The translations under genes and the position numbers were made by a program. The notes under the pieces are model-generated. The model searched no databases, was not told the origin of the DNA, and saw nothing but the letters and a program-made list of their open reading frames with translations. 32,238 nucleotides of DNA, from assembly GCA_016928695.1 (NCBI GenBank), contig JAFGKF010000299.1:1-32238 (forward strand). The letters are read 5' to 3'. Of the stretch, positions 30,439 through 32,238 are shown one piece after another; position 1 is the stretch's first letter, and each line of letters begins with the position of its first letter. Source of the stretch: Candidatus Sumerlaeota bacterium. GTDB lineage: Bacteria; Sumerlaeota; Sumerlaeia; JABWBI01.

Positions 30439-31980
30439 ATGTCCGAGCTCAAACCCATCTCTGTCCGCCCCTGGCATCACCTGACCGTGGGGCTCAGTCT
30501 CGCGGTCATCCACATGCTCTTCTATCTCGGCTGGAGCATGGACGACCCCCACATCACCTTCCGCTACGTGGAGAACGTCGTCCGTGGGGATGGATTCGTT
30601 TTCAACCCCGGTGAGGCCCCCGTTGAGGGATATTCAAACTTCCTGTGGCTGCTCCTGCTGCTGCCCTGCCGGCTGCTGCTCGGACCCGATTCCCTGATGC
30701 CCTGCGCCCAGATTCTCGGGGTGCTCTGCGCCCTGGCGACGGGACCCCTGCTCGCCCTGGCGTGGCAGCGCACAGGCCCCCCCGCAAAGGACGCGGCCCC
30801 GCTCTGGCGCTGGCTGCCGCTTCACCTCTGGGCGCTCAGCGGCCCCGCGATGCTCTGGGCCGTCGGGGGATTGGAGACGCCGCTCGTGGCCCTGCTGGTC
30901 ACCTGGACCCTCTGGGGTCTCGGGGAGCGGTGGGACACCGATCTCCGCCGCGCTCCCCTGCTCGCGCTGGTCTTCACGCTCCTCGCACTCGCGCGCCCCG
31001 AGGGGGCGATGTATGGGCTCGCCTTCTTCGCGGTGACCGTCTGGGGGCTTCGCCGCAGGGGCACGGGGCAGATCCGCGCTTGGCTCCTCGCCCTGGGGCT
31101 CTTTCTCCTCGCGCTCATCGCCTACACCGCCTGGCGGTGGTGGGTCTTCGACTCGCTGCTGCCCAACACCTACCACGCGAAGATGGGGGGCGCTCTCTTC
31201 CCCCGCCTGGGGAGAGGGACAGCGCATCTCGGCGATCTCATCCTCCTGACGGGGGGACTGCCGATCCTCGCCTGGCTGGGGCTCTGGGCATGGAGGCGCA
31301 GTGCCGCCGTCCGGGCGGCCGCGCTGTTCGCCGCGCTTCAGATCCTCTTCCTCGTCTGGGTCGGCGGCGATTGGATGCCCGCGGGCCGCTTCCTGGTCCC
31401 GGCGATCCCCTGCCTGCTTCTGCTCGGCACAGCCGGGCTTCGCCGATCGTGGGACGGCATCTGCTCCGTCACCGAGAAGCGGGGCGTCCGCGACCTGCTG
31501 ATCCTCGTGCTGATGATCTGGGTGGGTCTCTCGCTGTTCGGCGAGCGCCAGGCCACCCGCGAGCTGGTCCGCCTGCTGCGCGCGGGCGAGCTCCACGGAC
31601 CCCTGATCGAGGCCGCCATCTGGATCGAGCAGCACGCGGAGCCAGGCGACACCTTCGCGGGCGAGGAGGCGGGGATCATCCCCTATCTCACCGAGCGGCA
31701 GTTCCTCGATCTCCTCGGCATCGTTGATGCCCATCTCGCCCACCAGCCGGGCGACCTGCACTCGAAGATGGATGTCGACTACGTGGTCAACCAGTGGCGC
31801 CCCGACTGGGTGCTGCTCCTCAGCACGCACGACGTCGAGGGTGAGCCGATCCGCTGGCACTCACCCGCGACGGAGATCCTGGTTGGCAGCGAGGCCTTCC
31901 AGAGCCACTACACCGAGGTTCATCAGATCCCGCGTCTCTGGGGCACGCAGGTGACGCGGATATATCGGCGCTCGGGCTGA
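30439..31980 (+). CDS. GT-C-type multi-pass membrane glycosyltransferase (AftB-like)
   Basis: A 513-residue integral membrane protein with roughly ten hydrophobic helices. I place the start at ATG 30439 because the first helix follows directly and the upstream open frame is not protein-like. The first extracytoplasmic loop carries DDPHITFRYVENVVRG (D35, D36) and FNPGEAPVEGYSNFLW. This is the hallmark of polyprenyl-phosphate-sugar-dependent GT-C enzymes related to mycobacterial AftB (DDAYISFRYARNL...VEGYTNPLW pattern). The Asp pair is the likely catalytic site. It ends in a soluble domain of about 110 residues (EEAGIIPYLTERQFLDLLGIVD). It probably adds a sugar to a periplasmic glycan, glycolipid or protein; the acceptor is unknown. 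No other glycan genes are nearby. Confidence 0.82.
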   Translation: MSELKPISVRPWHHLTVGLSLAVIHMLFYLGWSMDDPHITFRYVENVVRGDGFVFNPGEAPVEGYSNFLWLLLLLPCRLLLGPDSLMPCAQILGVLCALATGPLLALAWQRTGPPAKDAAPLWRWLPLHLWALSGPAMLWAVGGLETPLVALLVTWTLWGLGERWDTDLRRAPLLALVFTLLALARPEGAMYGLAFFAVTVWGLRRRGTGQIRAWLLALGLFLLALIAYTAWRWWVFDSLLPNTYHAKMGGALFPRLGRGTAHLGDLILLTGGLPILAWLGLWAWRRSAAVRAAALFAALQILFLVWVGGDWMPAGRFLVPAIPCLLLLGTAGLRRSWDGICSVTEKRGVRDLLILVLMIWVGLSLFGERQATRELVRLLRAGELHGPLIEAAIWIEQHAEPGDTFAGEEAGIIPYLTERQFLDLLGIVDAHLAHQPGDLHSKMDVDYVVNQWRPDWVLLLSTHDVEGEPIRWHSPATEILVGSEAFQSHYTEVHQIPRLWGTQVTRIYRRSG

Positions 31981-32065
31981 GAAAGAGGCGATGAGATATC
32001 CTGTTTGATCCTGCAGGGGCACGGCATTCAGCCGCCGCAGCCTTGGTTGCTGTGGCGAAGGAGGC

Positions 32066-32101
32066 TGCTGCGCCCCCACACCAGAGAATCCAGGAAATCG
32101 G
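32066..32101 (+). repeat. 36-base direct repeat, copy 1
   Basis: Runs from TGCTGCGCCC to GGAAATCGG and is identical to 32203-32238 except for one base (C at 32077 against T at 32214). The second copy is cut by the window edge, so the repeat may be longer. Copy 1 lacks the left arm of the palindrome seen at copy 2. Confidence 0.85.
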
Positions 32102-32145
32102 ATTGCTGGAGCGCCGGCGCCCTCGCCGCACTCATCGCATGGCTC

Positions 32146-32238
32146 TGTAGGGGCGCAGCACTGCTGCGCCCATCTCTCAGAGGCAATGGCACGGGCGCAG
32201 CATGCTGCGCCCCTACACCAGAGAATCCAGGAAATCGG
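32146..32238. repeat. Palindromic REP-like intergenic repeat cluster
   Basis: TGTAGGGGCGCAGCA (32146-32160) is followed by its partial inverse TGCTGCGCCC (32162-32171), giving a 10-base hairpin. A second unit, the perfect 20-base palindrome GGGCGCAGCATGCTGCGCCC (32193-32212), ends in TGCTGCGCCCCTACA (32203-32217), the inverse of the first 15 bases. Copy 2 of the 36-base direct repeat occupies 32203-32238. Such TGTAGGGGCGCAGC elements look like dispersed REP/MITE-type repeats. There is no gene in 31981-32238. Confidence 0.75.

Noticed and set aside
30180-30458. N-terminal extension of the receiver protein beyond 30179
   Set aside because: The extra 93 codons are Cys/Gly/Pro-rich with no fold, and include the sigma28-type promoter; the receiver domain fits the GTG at 30179.
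31962-31989. GCCGATAT on the minus strand at the end of the glycosyltransferase gene, resembling a sigma28 -10
   Set aside because: The -35 position reads GCCTCT, and the site lies within a coding region and points into the antisense strand.
31820-32131. 103-codon minus-strand open frame at the right edge
   Set aside because: Antisense to the glycosyltransferase gene and running into the repeats; no ribosome-binding site or known motif.
32066-32238. Repeated 36-base unit as a CRISPR array
   Set aside because: Only two copies, 101 bases apart, with nested palindromes and no cas genes; this is a dispersed repeat, not an array.

Overview
The window comes from a GC-rich, motile, diderm (Gram-negative-type) bacterium. 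The diderm reading rests on P- and L-ring flagellar genes, a TolC-type outer membrane protein, a SurA-like periplasmic isomerase and several lipoproteins with clear lipoboxes. Sigma54, sigma28/FlgM and CsrA/FliW signals show a tiered flagellar regulon. I see no rRNA or tRNA and nothing that fixes the phylum. The coding style (high-GC environmental lineage, very tight gene packing, frequent ATGA/GTGA overlaps) would fit several deep-branching or deltaproteobacteria-like groups, and I leave it there.

Layout. (1) Positions 1-5592, plus strand: a 5'-truncated RsuA/RluB-type pseudouridine synthase, then a compact aromatic amino acid block (pheA-hisC-tyrA) coupled to a GHL10-type glycoside hydrolase and a tiny DnaJ-zinc-finger-only protein. 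(2) 5577-10510, minus strand, read from high to low coordinates: a FimV-like membrane protein with TPR regions, an M48 metalloprotease, a deoxyhypusine-synthase-like enzyme and a FliB/YkgJ-type cysteine-cluster protein. (3) 10511-11119: a 609-base gap without a gene but with promoter-like and repeated elements. (4) 11120-20946, minus strand: a flagellar rod/ring/hook-junction operon flgF-flgG-(63-codon orf)-flgA-flgH-flgI-flgJ-flgM-flgN-flgK-flgL-csrA-fliW. (5) 21372-23794, plus: tolC-like gene translationally coupled to a sensorless histidine kinase. (6) 23805-26951: a lipoprotein (minus), a two-parvulin-domain chaperone and a LysM lipoprotein (plus). (7) 27017-30179, minus: a c-di-GMP module of a receiver protein with SHOCT-like tail, a receiver-GAF-HD-GYP phosphodiesterase and a PilZ protein. 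(8) 30439-31980, plus: a GT-C-type membrane glycosyltransferase. (9) 31981-32238: palindromic intergenic repeats.

Regulation is the most informative part. A good sigma54 promoter lies 36 bases upstream of flgF. Three sigma28-type promoters share the same geometry (six-base -35, 14-base spacer, G[CA]CGA[AT]A -10). They sit in front of flgM, flgL and the c-di-GMP module, so the c-di-GMP genes appear to be late flagellar genes. The csrA ribosome-binding site lies in the loop of a small hairpin, as expected for CsrA self-control, and FliW follows directly as the likely CsrA antagonist.

Least explained: the conserved-looking 63-codon orf inside the flagellar operon, the pairing of a deoxyhypusine-synthase homologue with a FliB-like protein (both families associated with lysine or polyamine chemistry), and the structured gap downstream of fliW.
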